Source: Nymphaea colorata
Lineage: Eukaryota > Streptophyta > Magnoliopsida > Nymphaeales > Nymphaeaceae
Assembly (NCBI RefSeq): GCF_008831285.2
Contig: NC_045144.1
Span: forward strand, 10,519,672 to 10,583,671
DNA length: 64,000 nucleotides
Reading direction: 5' to 3'
A program made the translations under genes and the position numbers. The notes under the pieces were generated by a model, which was not told the origin of the DNA, searched no databases, and saw only the letters and a list, made by a program, of their open reading frames with translations. Of this stretch, positions 24,001 through 37,200 are shown one piece after another (position 1 is the stretch's first letter; each line of letters opens with the position of its first letter).

Positions 24001-26022
24001 TAAAAGCTTGAACAAACATGAGATGATATTCTAAAACAAAGATTGATGCCTGCAGTTAATGTTTTTCATATGTTTATTATTTTTTCAGGATTTAAATAAT
24101 ATATATGAAAAAATGACTTTTAATATTAGAGGATAAGAAAGTCCACCTTTGGTTAAAACATTAGAGAAGATAATTTCCCTCACATCTTAAAACAAGAAAA
24201 AACAAATTGAATTTGTAAGTTGTAACCCCAGCCCCTTAAAAAATTAAGGACACCAGCCCCTTAAAAAATTAAGGACACATAGCAATGCATTTTAGCATGA
24301 ATCAGTGAGATGTTCATATTGGCTTCTCAGTCGCAGATGAAAGGCCTATTTTTCTACATCCAACTATGGAGTGTTTGTCATCTATCTCTTTTGTCGTGTC
24401 AACATCTACTATAAGTGATTGCTGATACATAAAAAGGATGTGACTTCTTGTCACGGTTTCCTCATCAAACTCATTCTTCACCATGAAAGATTTGGCTGCT
24501 GTTTTGCAATACTAAGAAGAACAAAGAGAAGACACAGGAATGCAACAGATGTCATGCCTATAACAGACAAGACGTGCTTTAGTTCTCATTAAAATATACA
24601 CAAACTTTTGTAAAGAAAATACGAAGGACAAAAAACTCTTACTTAACAAATAAATGCAACTGTTAGTACATAAGGGCATGTTCATCAAGATAACATAAAA
24701 ATCTAGATTTAGACTGAACCAAATGGACCCAAAAAATATCTGCCTTAACAACCTCCCTGAAGTCGAACAAGTTCTTCAACCATAGACAGCTTGCCCTTAG
24801 TTCCCTTTATAAACAAGTCAGGCACTTGATTCTCAAGCTATGTCACACGGATATGTATGAAAGGCCCAATACCTGTGTTAGCATATGGGTATGGTGTATA
24901 GGTACGTGGGTATCGTGGGATAAAGGCATAAATCTGTATTTTAAAACTAAAAAAAAAAGTTATATCTTTAAGCTCAAATTTTGCATTGGTTTTGATTTTT
25001 CCCTTCGATCTAGCTTCTGTTCCCCCATTTTTTTATATAACTTTGATTTTTTGTGAAGTATTATATATATAATGTGTGCGTGTGTGCGTGTGTGTGTGTA
25101 TATATACCATTGTATCAATAATTTTAATTTTTCATAATTGGCAATGCCCGAAACCCCACCACCATATCCATACCACACCCATGTTACATTATTGTCAATG
25201 AACATGCTACTAAGGCCCACACAACTCTATCTTCATCCTTCTATCTGATAAGATGTTGATCTATCTCAATCTGTTACGTGTGGCTATGATGGATAGAATT
25301 AAAAGCACTATTGTAGCACTTTGATTGTCATCCAACAAGAGCAACTTTAAGATAAATTCTCCTAATCCATCGTGAAGATGCCTAACCCATATAGCTTGAG
25401 CAATAGCAGCAACCATAAATCTGTGTTTTGCTTCAGTACTTTGATGTTGCATTTGCAACAATGTTTCCATTCAATTACTAGAGGCTGTCAAGTCATCTCC
25501 AAGAAACACACAACGGCCTGAAACTGATTTTCTATCACGTAGATCTCGTGTCATCAACATTTGCATAACTGATAATCTCATGAAGCTCTCTGTTTGACCA
25601 AATTCTTTGGTAGAGAAGCCCATCTCCGATTTCAAATATCTCAATCCTCTCTTCACCGCACCTAGGTTTGTACATTTAATTATGACATGTGATAATAGAA
25701 TAAAGAAAGTCTATTTTAGTAAAGGTGAAACACTGAAGCATATCATCATACAATTATCTGAATTGAAAGCTCAGTTTTTGAATCATGATTACTTGGATTG
25801 CTCAAAGCTTGGAGTCTTCATCCTTGCATCGTTCAACCCAATGGTGTATTTATGTTGAGTGAGACTTAAGACTTCATCTTTTCTATCAATTTCAATCCCC
25901 ATAAAGTACCTCAAGCGGCAGCCCAAGTCACATGGGTACATGTAGGGGCGTGGATTCAGGTATGGCAAAGCGGGCGGCGGCTTAGAAAATTTGGGTAAGG
26001 GGGGTATGATAGAGTGTACATG

Positions 26023-26062
<40 letters not shown>

Positions 26063-28141
26063 CCACAAGAATTCTCAATTATTGAAGAAAAATGAGAGGA
26101 TAATATAGAACCTTGGTGGAAGGGAAATAAAAAGGAAGGGAAAAATCAAAACTAAAGAAAAAATCAAGTATGAGAAAATAAATTTTTAAGTTTTAAAATA
26201 CAGCCACACCCACGTACCCGTGTCGCCGTACCTGCATATCGACAAAGGTACTTGGACACATCACATGTACCTGTTCACTTATTGAGCCAAGATCCCTTAT
26301 TTTGAGGATTTGACTTAAAAAGTATTTCACTGTCCTAATATGTTAGCATGAAATTACTCCTTGTTTTTGAAATACAGCATAAACTCAAAATTTTAATTCA
26401 AAATTTAGCAGATCTTACACTAAGAGTGTATCCGACGCCATATCACTGGCAACCCTCCCGCTGGTCACCATTGCATTCCCCCTGAGACTGACAGACGACC
26501 CTCTTCTCTCTTTCTTGTCTTCCATTTTTTCTCACCAGCTTCTTGTATACTCTATTTTTTTCTTGCTTGCCAGCAACACATGTAGTTGGTTCAATTTCCT
26601 CTCACCACTGTCACAGGAAATTCCTCTCTCCCTCTCACTCGCACACAAGCACACTGTTGACTGACTGGTACTCTGTTTTCTTCCATGGTGGCAACTCATA
26701 TAGCTCGGTTTCTCTTGTTGTCCCTCCCACTGGCAATGATAGTCATCATTTTTTACTCTTCTAATACTTCTATCAATTCCATTATCTCTCACTTTCTCTT
26801 GGTCTCTAGTTCTCTCAATTATTGTCGATTTAATTGGGACTTTGATATGTTTACTTGGTTTTTCATTAGTTTATGTTTTGTGTTTTGTAAATTATGAGTC
26901 ATAAAACCATTGTTTTGTTTGTTTAAAATCTTATTTTTGCCACATATATAAAATATCCCACACCCAAGTTTTTTAGAATTGCTCCATGACTCATAACATA
27001 GAATGTAAGGGATATCCTGGACATACTGGTCCAGCTCCATAACCACTTTCTCAGAGCAACAAGTCTGTGTACATGATTGTGAAATAACGCAACAAGCTGA
27101 TTAAGGCATGAGAACATTAAGTGCAATTTTGGCACAAATGGCCATGTGACTTAAAAGATGAAATAGAAACCCTCTATAATGTTCATATAATTTGCCTTGT
27201 GTTGTGTCAAGGTGAATTACATTACCAATGACTCAATGGCATTAAGAGTTTCGTCTAGTTCATAGCAACTCTGTTCATGTTGCCGAGAAAAAATGTTGTC
27301 CAAATATCTGCACAACCATAATCCAGTAACAGTCATAGACTTTCACCTGTATGAAGTTACATTAACACAACGAAATGAAAAATGGCAGGATAAGATAATA
27401 ACCTGTCAAAGTCCAGAACTTTAAGCACTTCATTTGATTTACGCAAAGCAGCCAGTGCCAACTAAAAAGAGGGAAAAAAATTAATAATCCTTTCAGCAGC
27501 AAACAAGAAGGAAAAGGCCAAAATGCATATAGCCATTAAGCCATCACATTTCAAGGAAAGCATATTCATGGTAAACCGGAAGGTGACAAATAATAGAAAA
27601 AAACATAAGAAAGAGGGGGTAGGGAGTAGGAGGTGTTCCCTTGATTTCATATGTTTGAGACTAATTGCCTTGCAAAAAATCACTTTTCCAGTAAAAGAGG
27701 GCAAAAATACACAATAAGCATCCTAATTTGGGTCAGATTGGTCATCAGCATCACTCTACCTCTTTGTTTGATTGGTTTAAGATTTGAAGCTCTACAAAAA
27801 ATCAATCATTAGAAATTGTATGCAAATAAGTATATATTTACCCCATCTCTCTCCCTCTCTCTCTCATGTAAGGAGTACGCGGCTTGTGGAGCATCCGATC
27901 TTTTAGATTGGAATCTCCACTTACTTAAAAAAGAAAAAAAAGTTCCCTGATGCCCTACGGACCTGCGGTTTGCAGGGGGAGGCCGTCGCCTCCCCTCCGC
28001 AATGTTGGGACGCCTGGCAAGGCATCGTCACTGGGTATCCCAAAACTGTTGGCAACTCCTCGTTCGCTATGTCACCTAAGTGCGGTTGCGGGTGCAAGTG
28101 AGGGATGCGGCAAATCCCAAAAAAATTTCAATGCGGGTATA

Positions 28142-28199
<58 letters not shown>

Positions 28200-28203
28200 C
28201 GTG

Positions 28204-28238
<35 letters not shown>

Positions 28239-31200
28239 ATATATATATATATAATAATTTTTAAGATCTAATCAATAAATATAATCATAAAATATGTCAA
28301 ATACTCAAAATGAAGCCATGCATCATTTTATCCTTTTCTAATCTACCTAGAAACTACATGTGCAGACAGTGTATGCACAGCTGCCAGATAATTCTTGCAG
28401 CAAGCAATGAGAGATTGATAATTGTAAAACAAAAACTAAAACCAGCATTCGGTAAAATTAAAAAGTAAAACTGTAAAACAAAAAAATTATGTGGAATTGA
28501 CTAATGACTGACATATAACTGAGAACAGCATTCCTCACAGAAAAAGCAAGACTCGGACCGAACGGAAATAATGAAATAGATTAACAAATAACATTATAAC
28601 AACTTACGAAATAAAGAAGCAAAAGAAGATAAAAAAACTTAATGAAAAAGAAATAACAACAATGAAAAAGTGAAAAACTCAGAACAGCATGCACAAATTG
28701 GGACAAATCAGTAGAAATAGGCCAAGTGGCCAACACATCAAAAAAATAAATAAACACGATATTAAGCATGAAAACATTCATAAGAAAAAAAAAATGAAAG
28801 ATTTGTAAAACACAAACCCAGTTACCCAAAGTCGAAATCACTCATTTAGGTTGCCGTCACTGATTAATGCTCACCGCCACGTCTGCCGATCTTCGTTGAA
28901 TGCCTAAGCTCGTATTGAATGAAGGAGGGCTCACCGACAAAAAATCTGCTGCTCGCCGGAGGTAGGACCTAGGAAGTCGAAGACAGAGGAGGGAGGCAGT
29001 GTTGTACGTATGTACCATATCGTTTTAAATCTACAATACGATACACCACCTGCACACAAACAGGTGGTGTATCGTATGTGTATCACATGTCGTACGATAC
29101 AGGGCGATACATCCCGTATCGCACAATACATGTCTATTTTGAAAAATATGGGGTTAAAACCATCCCTTTTCAAACTAATTTTTAAAACTTGCCTCCCTCT
29201 TCATTTCTGAACATATCTAATAGTTGAAGGAGGGGGGTTGTAGCAATTTTCAAAAGGAATAATCAGTTTCACCATGAAAGCGTCAATTTGAGGGCAGATT
29301 TATGCATGGATGATTGATTCTTGTTTAGATAAAGAGAGTTTATATCTTATATGTAAGATGAAAATGAGAATGAGATGATAAAGGTTATGAATGAAGCTAT
29401 TTTCATTTGTTATTTGCATAAACATTGAACAATTTTGTCTTGTGATGTGATGTACAGCGCAATGTTATCCGTATCGTACGATACGAACGCGTATCGTACG
29501 ATACGTATCGTCCGTATCAACGTTTTCGATACGTTACACCTATTAAATACGATACGCGTACGTATCGTACGCGTATCGTACGTATCGTGCGATACGGTGG
29601 GCGTATCGCACGATACGTGCGATACACCCCCGTATCGCACGATACGGGAGTAAAATTTAAAAAGGGGCCGTCGGGCCCCTTTTTGCTTCTTATTCTCAAA
29701 CCGACGCTCCTCTCTCTCTCTCTTCTTGTTTCTCAACACTGCGAGGGACGTGGGAGGGAGAGATTTTCTCCATTGCATCAAGATTTGCCGGTGAAGAAGC
29801 TTCATTTCTCGTTGTGGGGAGTCTTGGGACGGTGGGAAGCTTGGAGAAAGAGGGTTTTTTGGTTTTTAACACCAAGAAGGTAAAAAATAACTCATTTTTG
29901 CCGTTGAATCGTTCATTTCTCTTATTTCCTACATTTATTTGTATGTTTTTACTTGTTTTGTGAAGATATAATGTCGGATCCTGCATGGCAGTGGTGTACA
30001 AGGGTGAATCCCAAAGATAGATTAAGAGTTAAGTGCAATTATTGTAAGCAAATCATATCAGGAGGGATTTCTCGCTTTAAACACCATATAGCTGGTACAC
30101 ACAGCGATGTGGCTGCTTGCAATGGCTCCCAAGAGATCCCATTGCCAGCGTATGTAAAGCACCAGTGTCAGCAGCTTCTTGATGCAGTGAAAGCAAGTAG
30201 GATTGAAAAGGACATGGAAGATGCGGAGGAAGGATATGGGGACCCACATGAAGGAGAAGAAAGTGAAGGTGAATATGTTCAACTTGAACAAGAAGATGTT
30301 GGTGTCAGTTTGGGAACAACTAAAGGGAAAGGCATCATGCATGGAGGTGGTTCTTCTGCAACTGCAACCAGAAAAAGAAGAGGTGCAAGTATAAGTTCAG
30401 TTTCACGAGGACGTGGCAGAAGTCAGGGTCGTACTGGTGGTGGTAGAGTACCTACTATGAGGTCGAGCAATATGTCTGGTTCGATCAAGAATTTTTTTCC
30501 CAATTATACTGCTGCTGGTGCTCAGCCTGAGATTCGTATAGCCATGCAATCAAAGGATATTATTGAAGCAGCAGATGAAACCATAGGAAGGTGGTTCTAT
30601 GATGCATCCATTCCCTTCAATGCAGCAAACTCTTATCATTATCAGCCTATAGCAGATGCGATTGCTATTGTAGGGCGAGGGTATAAAATGCCCTCTTTTC
30701 ATAAATTGCGAGGTAAAATTCTCAACAATATAGTTAGAGATGTGAAGACATATTGTGATGAACTAAAATTGAGTTGGAAAGCTACAGGATGCAGTGTAAT
30801 GGCAGATGGGTGGACAGACATCAAGAACAGAACATTGGTAAACTTCCTTGTATATTGCCCTCTTGGTACTATGTTCTTAAAATCTGTTGATTTGTCTGAT
30901 ACTCCGAAGACTGCTGATGTGTTGTTTGGGATTTTTGATAAAGTTATAGAAGAAGTTGGGCCTGAAAATGTCGTACAATTTATCACTGATAATGCAGCAA
31001 ATTATAAAGCTGCAGGTGAAATGTTTGCAGCACGATATGGGACATTTTATTGGAGTCCATGTGCTGCTCACTGTGTAAATCTTATGCTTCAGGATCTTGG
31101 TGAAAGGGATGATATGAAGTTGACAGTTCACAGATGCCAAGAAATCACGAAGTTTATTTACAATCATGCTTATGTCTTGAATTTGATGAGGAAATTCACA

Positions 31201-34200
31201 AATGGGGCTGAATTGATTCGACCTGCACAAACACGGTTTGCTACAAATGTTTTGACTGTGCAGGGTATAGTCAAGCAAAGATCTTCTCTCAGGCAGATGT
31301 TTTCAAGTGATGATTGGGCTGCATATCCACATGCCTATAAAAGAAAGGCTACGACAGTTGTGGATACCATCTTCGATGTTGACTTTTGGGAATCATGTGT
31401 GCACTTATTGAAGATTTGTGTACCTCTAGTGAAAGTCCTCAGATTAGTTGATAGTGAAGATAGACCTTCTATTGGATATTTATACGAGTCTATGGATAGA
31501 GCCAAGGAGGCCATTAGAGATAATATGAAGGGAAAAAAGAAGTTGTACATGCCTATATGGAAGATTATAGATGAAAGGTGGTCTGGACAACTTCATCGCC
31601 CACTTCATGCGGCAGCCTACTACCTAAATCCTGCCATTAGATATCTTCCCACTTTTAAGAAGGACAGAGAGGTCGAGTATGGCATGTTGGATTGCATTGA
31701 TGTATTAGTAAGTGATAGTAAAGAACAAGACGCTATCCATATGTCGATCAACAAATATGATACGGCTTCTGGTACCATGGCGAGAGACACAGCAGTTCGA
31801 TGCAGGACAACTATGCGTCCAGGTATTAGAAAAAGAAACTTTATACTTTTTGTTCTTTAGCACTTATTCTACCTTCTCATATATTTATTTCTGACAACAT
31901 TTTTACTTTCCATCTGTTATTAGATTTGTGGTGGGAAAGGTTTGGGCTTGATTGCCCAGAATTAAGGAAGCTTGCAATTAGAATCCTCAGTCAAACATGT
32001 AGTGCAACTGGATGTGAAAGAAATTGGAGTGTATTTCAGCACATCCATAGTAAGAAGAGGAATAGGCTGGAACATAAAAGGTTGAATGACCTTGTTTATG
32101 TTCGTTATAATATGAAGTTGAGACAAAGGTAAACATTTGTTTTGTTATACAAGAATATCAAATTCTAATATATATTTTAATCTCTAACAATTTGTTAATT
32201 TTTTCTCTTGTTAGGCAACTAGAAACAACATCTACGAGGAAGCATCACAATCAATATGATCCTATCTTCATTGACCATTTTGATATATTAGATTCTTGGG
32301 TTGAAGAAGAACCAGCTGCAATACTTGATGAGGACGATCTTGATTTTTTGAATGTTGAAGGAGCAGCAGAGATTGTTGAAGAAGGAGAGGCTGGGGGGGA
32401 GCAATGGAATGTTGGTGACATTCCATTTGCAACAGAGGGGATAGAAGAAGAAGTTAATGAAGGAAGTGAAGATGATGATGAAGAATGAAGATGATGATGC
32501 AAATGACGATTGACGATGCTTTTTGTTTTGAGTTTTGAAAACTATGTCAATATGTTCTGAGTTTTGACTTCTGAACTTATGAATTGTGATGTAATTGAAT
32601 ACTCTTAGGTTGTTTAGTATGTTATTTTGTTTTTTGAATGTTTGATTTCTTATTTTGGAATGTCTTGTTCATATGCATAGCTCACAGGTCATACTTCATA
32701 TACATGAATGATGAATGTTCCTTTAAATACATTTTTCTTGAATTTTTCTGATTTTTTTTCTATTTTTTATAAATTTTTAATATTTTTTACAAATTAAAAA
32801 ATTAATTTTACGATACGTTACGATACATTTACGATACGTTACGATACGGCGTATAGGTCGGCCCGACCGATACACGATACGATACGACAGTGATAACATT
32901 GGTACAGCGTACGTAATGATGTGTTATTGATCTTATGACCTATGAGTTATTATGTAGACCGTCTTATAAATTATGTTTCCTGATGTCTTAGTTTATGTTG
33001 TGTTGCTATATGATATTATGACCACTTATTAATGTTTGTGAAGTAACTTCATATCTATAATAAGCCTGCCATTATGTATGACATGTATTTTCACTAAAAA
33101 AACATAATTTTTATTTTCTTGATTTTTCTCTATTTTTTTATTTTTTAACTAAAATATAAATTTACACATATGATACATTACGATATGACGTATCTATTGG
33201 GTTGGCCGATACGGCTTACGATACGCTTTTTACAACATTGGAGGGAGGTGCTCACTACCCACACGTGAAAGGGTTAAACCCTAAATGTGTGAGCCTTTTA
33301 AAACTTCAAACGCAAGTGAAAAAAGAGGATAGGATTGTCCTCCCTGCATGCTGATTGCACCTACTTGTCGTCAGAAGCGAATCCACACCCGCACCCACAC
33401 GCGTGTTGCGTCGACGAGCATGTGGGTGCCTAACACACGCACTCAAGTGACTTAGCTCGTCGGGTTTGCCAGTACTGGAGTGTCGACAGCCCACATACTT
33501 TTTATTAAAAAAAAAAAAACACGTTGAGAGGCCCGCTCTTCAAAGTCTAAGAAGTGCTCAAGTTGTGAAGTCTCTAAGAGTCATGTTCTTTCATTTCATA
33601 TTATTAATACAAGAGCTTCGAAGCATTTTGAAATTGTTCGCTCTAATGTTTGGGGACCCACTCCTATTCCTTCTTTGTCTAGAAGCCGACATTATATCAT
33701 TTTCATTGACTCATATCCCGCTATACTTGGATATATTTCATAAAACATAAACATGAAGTATTTTAAATATTTCGAAATTTTCATTATATGGTTATAAAAA
33801 AAAATTCCTATGAGATTATGCATCTACAATGTGATGGTAGAGGAGAGTATGTGTCAAACGATTTTATTGTCTTTCTTCGAGTTAATGGAATAGGACGATA
33901 GGTTTCTTGCCCATATACCCCGCAACAGAATGGAGTTGCAAAAAGGAAACATCGCCATATAGTAGAAAGTGTTATGAGTATAAGCATGTTACATGATAAT
34001 AATGAGTAACCATTAGCCTTTGGATGGAGGCTTTTCATACATCGGTCTACATTATAAATTGTCTTCCTATGTCCATTGTGAACAGAAAATCTCCTTATTA
34101 TATTTTGTTTGATGAACATCCATGTTGTAATGAATTGCGTGTTTTTGGGTGTGTATGTTATGTACATATTGATTCATCTTTGAGAAATAAGTTTCAGGAC

Positions 34201-37200
34201 AAGGTGGGAAAGCGCAGGTTTGTAGGATATGCAAACGAGTATAAATGATATCAGTGTTATGATCCCACTTCAAAACGTATTAGAACCTCCAAAAACGTTG
34301 TTTTTGATGAACAGGATTTTCGCATGGATGTGTCAGTTCAAGTGCAACCCAAGACAGTGGAGATGTATGATCCATGGTTCAGTATTGATCTTTTTAATAA
34401 TATGGAGCAGACATGTCAATCCACCATTCATTCATCCTCCAAGAGTAGTGAGGGTTCAAGCAGCCATTAGACTGATGAAGAACATCCGATTGAGTGCTTT
34501 TCTGGACAAGTATATGTTAGAAAAGGCAGAGAAAAGGGGCCAATTAGTCTAAAGGTAACCATACTAAACAAGGGTGGAGATCGACTCGTATTCGCATCCA
34601 ATGCAAGGATGGGTGAGTCATGATACATTTTCTCTTGATTTTCAACTATTTATGTCTCAACTCACAAAGCAGGATGAGCCACTCTCTCTCAATCAAGCTG
34701 TCAAATCGCGCAATGGATTGAAGCCATGAATGAATAAATGGAGGCTCTTCATGAGTGTTAGACTTGGGATGTGGTACCACAACTAGAAGGAAGGAATGTT
34801 GGTTCCAAATGGGTTTATAAAATAAAATATAAACCTGATGGGAGCACTGAAAGATATAAGGCATGTCTTGTTGTTCAACGTTTAATGCAATAATATGGCA
34901 AAGATTACGATGAAACTTTCAGTCCTGTGGTTAAAATGGTACAATACGTATCATCATATCTTAAGCACTTGATCGAGGATGGACACTCAATAAGATAGAT
35001 GTTAAGAAAATGCATTCTTGCTTGGAGATTTGAAGGAAGAAGTTTATATGGAACAACCCGTAGAATATGTAGAAAAAGATCCTTCCACTTGCGTCTACAA
35101 ATTGAAAAGGTCTTTGTATGGGTTAAAGCAAACATCTCGTTCTTGGTTTGAGAGTTTTTCTTAACAGATTCAAGGTTTTGGTTTTAGAAGATGTTCATTG
35201 GATCATACCTTATTTGTCCACCAAAAGAAAGGTATCACAACTCTTCTCTTCATATATGTTGATGATATTGTTATAACAAGGAATTCAAATGAGTATGTGG
35301 GAGAGGTAAAACAATTCTTAGTAAAGATATTTAAGATGAAGGATTTAGGAGAATTGAGGTACTTTCTTGGAGTAGAGGTTGATAGACAAGGGGACACGTT
35401 AACACTGATGCAGCAAAAGTATACTCTTGAGTCTTGATCTCTTAAAAAAGACGTGCATGACAAATTGTAGACCAGCTACTACTCCTAGTGTATTACATTA
35501 GATATTAAGATCTGAAGATGGCGAGGCTTATGCCAATCCTACATGATATTGAACCATTGTTGGCATGTTACAGTATCTTACATTTACTAGGTCTGACATT
35601 GTTATGTTCTTAATCAGATTTCTCAGTTTATGCATACTCCAAGAGAAGGTCATATGGAGGCAGTGAAGCACACTTTAAGATATCTAGAAGGCATTGTAAA
35701 AGACTGCCTTGTTTACCATAAGAATGACAATGTGGATCATGGACATGATATAATCACTTATACATATGCGGATTGGGCAGGTGATCCAGATGAGAGGAGA
35801 TCAGTGAGTAGTTGTTGTGTTTTCATAAGGCGTAATCTTGCGTGTTGGAGCAGCCGAAAACAAAAGGCTGTGGCACGATCAAGTACCGAGGCAGAATACC
35901 AGTTAGTGGTTGTAGGCACAGCAAAAGCTACTTGGATGAGACATTTATTGAATGATTTAGGGGAGAAGATTGCTTGACCAATGCTCCTATGTAACAATCA
36001 AAGCGCAATTAACATTGTTTTTAATCCCATTCATCACTGCAGGCCAAGCACATTGAAATTGATCAACATTTTATTCAACAAAAGATTGAAGAAAAGGAGA
36101 TAGAGCCCTAACATGTTAGAACTGAAGATCAACTAGCGGACTTATTTACTAAAGGACTACCGGACGACAATTCAGGTTGCTAAACAAGTTGTACTTGTAC
36201 ATGATCCAAGAACATGTACAACTTGAGGGAGGGTGTTAAAACGTGTACAAGGTTTGGGTCATGACGTCTGGATCTGGATTCAGATCCAGACGTCATATTA
36301 GGTGTTTCCTTTTCAAACGTTGTTTTTACTCATTAATGGCATGGCTGTAATATTTGTTTTTAATAGGACTTACTAGTCCATGGTGTAAAAGATTGATTTT
36401 ATAATATAATCTTAGGGTTCAAGATACAGTTACTGCTGCTCCATCCCTATCCTTTGGCACTTCTCTTCTCCTTCTTTCTTGTTTTTCTATGCATAAGCCT
36501 TCAGTGGATGACACAGTAATCTGATATTACAAAATCTTAAAATCTCCCCCTTCACTCTGCTGCAGTGGAGGTATTGCCCCTGCCACCCATCACAACATCC
36601 CTTTTTCTTTTTTATGAGAAGCGGGTCGTCCAAATGGATGGCACACCAGCCTAGCAGTTTGCTCGGCTGGGATTTGCATGGTAAAGGACAGCGTGGTAAA
36701 GGGTATCCATAATTGTTTTCGGGTTTAAATAATGTGGTTTTTCTTGGGTAAAAAAACGACAAAGTTGTTTTTTGGAGCAAAAAATTTCAGAATAAATAAT
36801 CTTTCAGCAAAAAAAAGGAAGATGGCCAAGTGAAATAAAAGTCTGGTAATTGCTGTACAAAACATGATAAAATGCAAACAAAAATGACAAAATGAAAAAA
36901 AGACAAAAATGTGAAAAAACGATAAATTGCTGTTTTTTCGTGTTTTTTCATTTTTGGTGTTTTCTAAAAAATTGTGTTTTTTTCTCGCTTTCTCAGTTGA
37001 CGTGTTTTTAATATTTTAACGCGTCTTTTGAAAAAAAATGTGCTTTCTATAGCTATGATATAACAGACACACAAGCATGCAAACGCTATTGGGGCCAGCT
37101 CTCACTCACTTAGTTGATTGAAGCACTCTAACCTCTATTCAAAGGACAATGTCATCACATCTTACAGGTAAGACTGGGCACGTAGCTGGGCCCCATTGGG

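Larger units (their letters stand above)
28997..33240 (+). mobile_element. non-autonomous hAT element carrying a nested hAT
   Basis: Termini CAGTGTTGTACGTA (28997) and, on the opposite strand, CAATGTTGTAAAAAGC (ending 33240) are flanked by a perfect 8-bp duplication GAGGGAGG (28989-28996 and 33241-33248). Without the inner element (29460-32901 plus one 8-bp duplication) it is about 0.8 kb and has no transposase. The left part has GTATCG/CGATAC arrays and a leader related to 42360-42520 (TTTCACC.TGAAA, GATTT.TGC.TGG.TG.TTGATT), so it derives from an element like 42123-45619. It sits in the 18.8-kb cyclin H intron, on the opposite strand from the gene. Confidence 0.88.
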
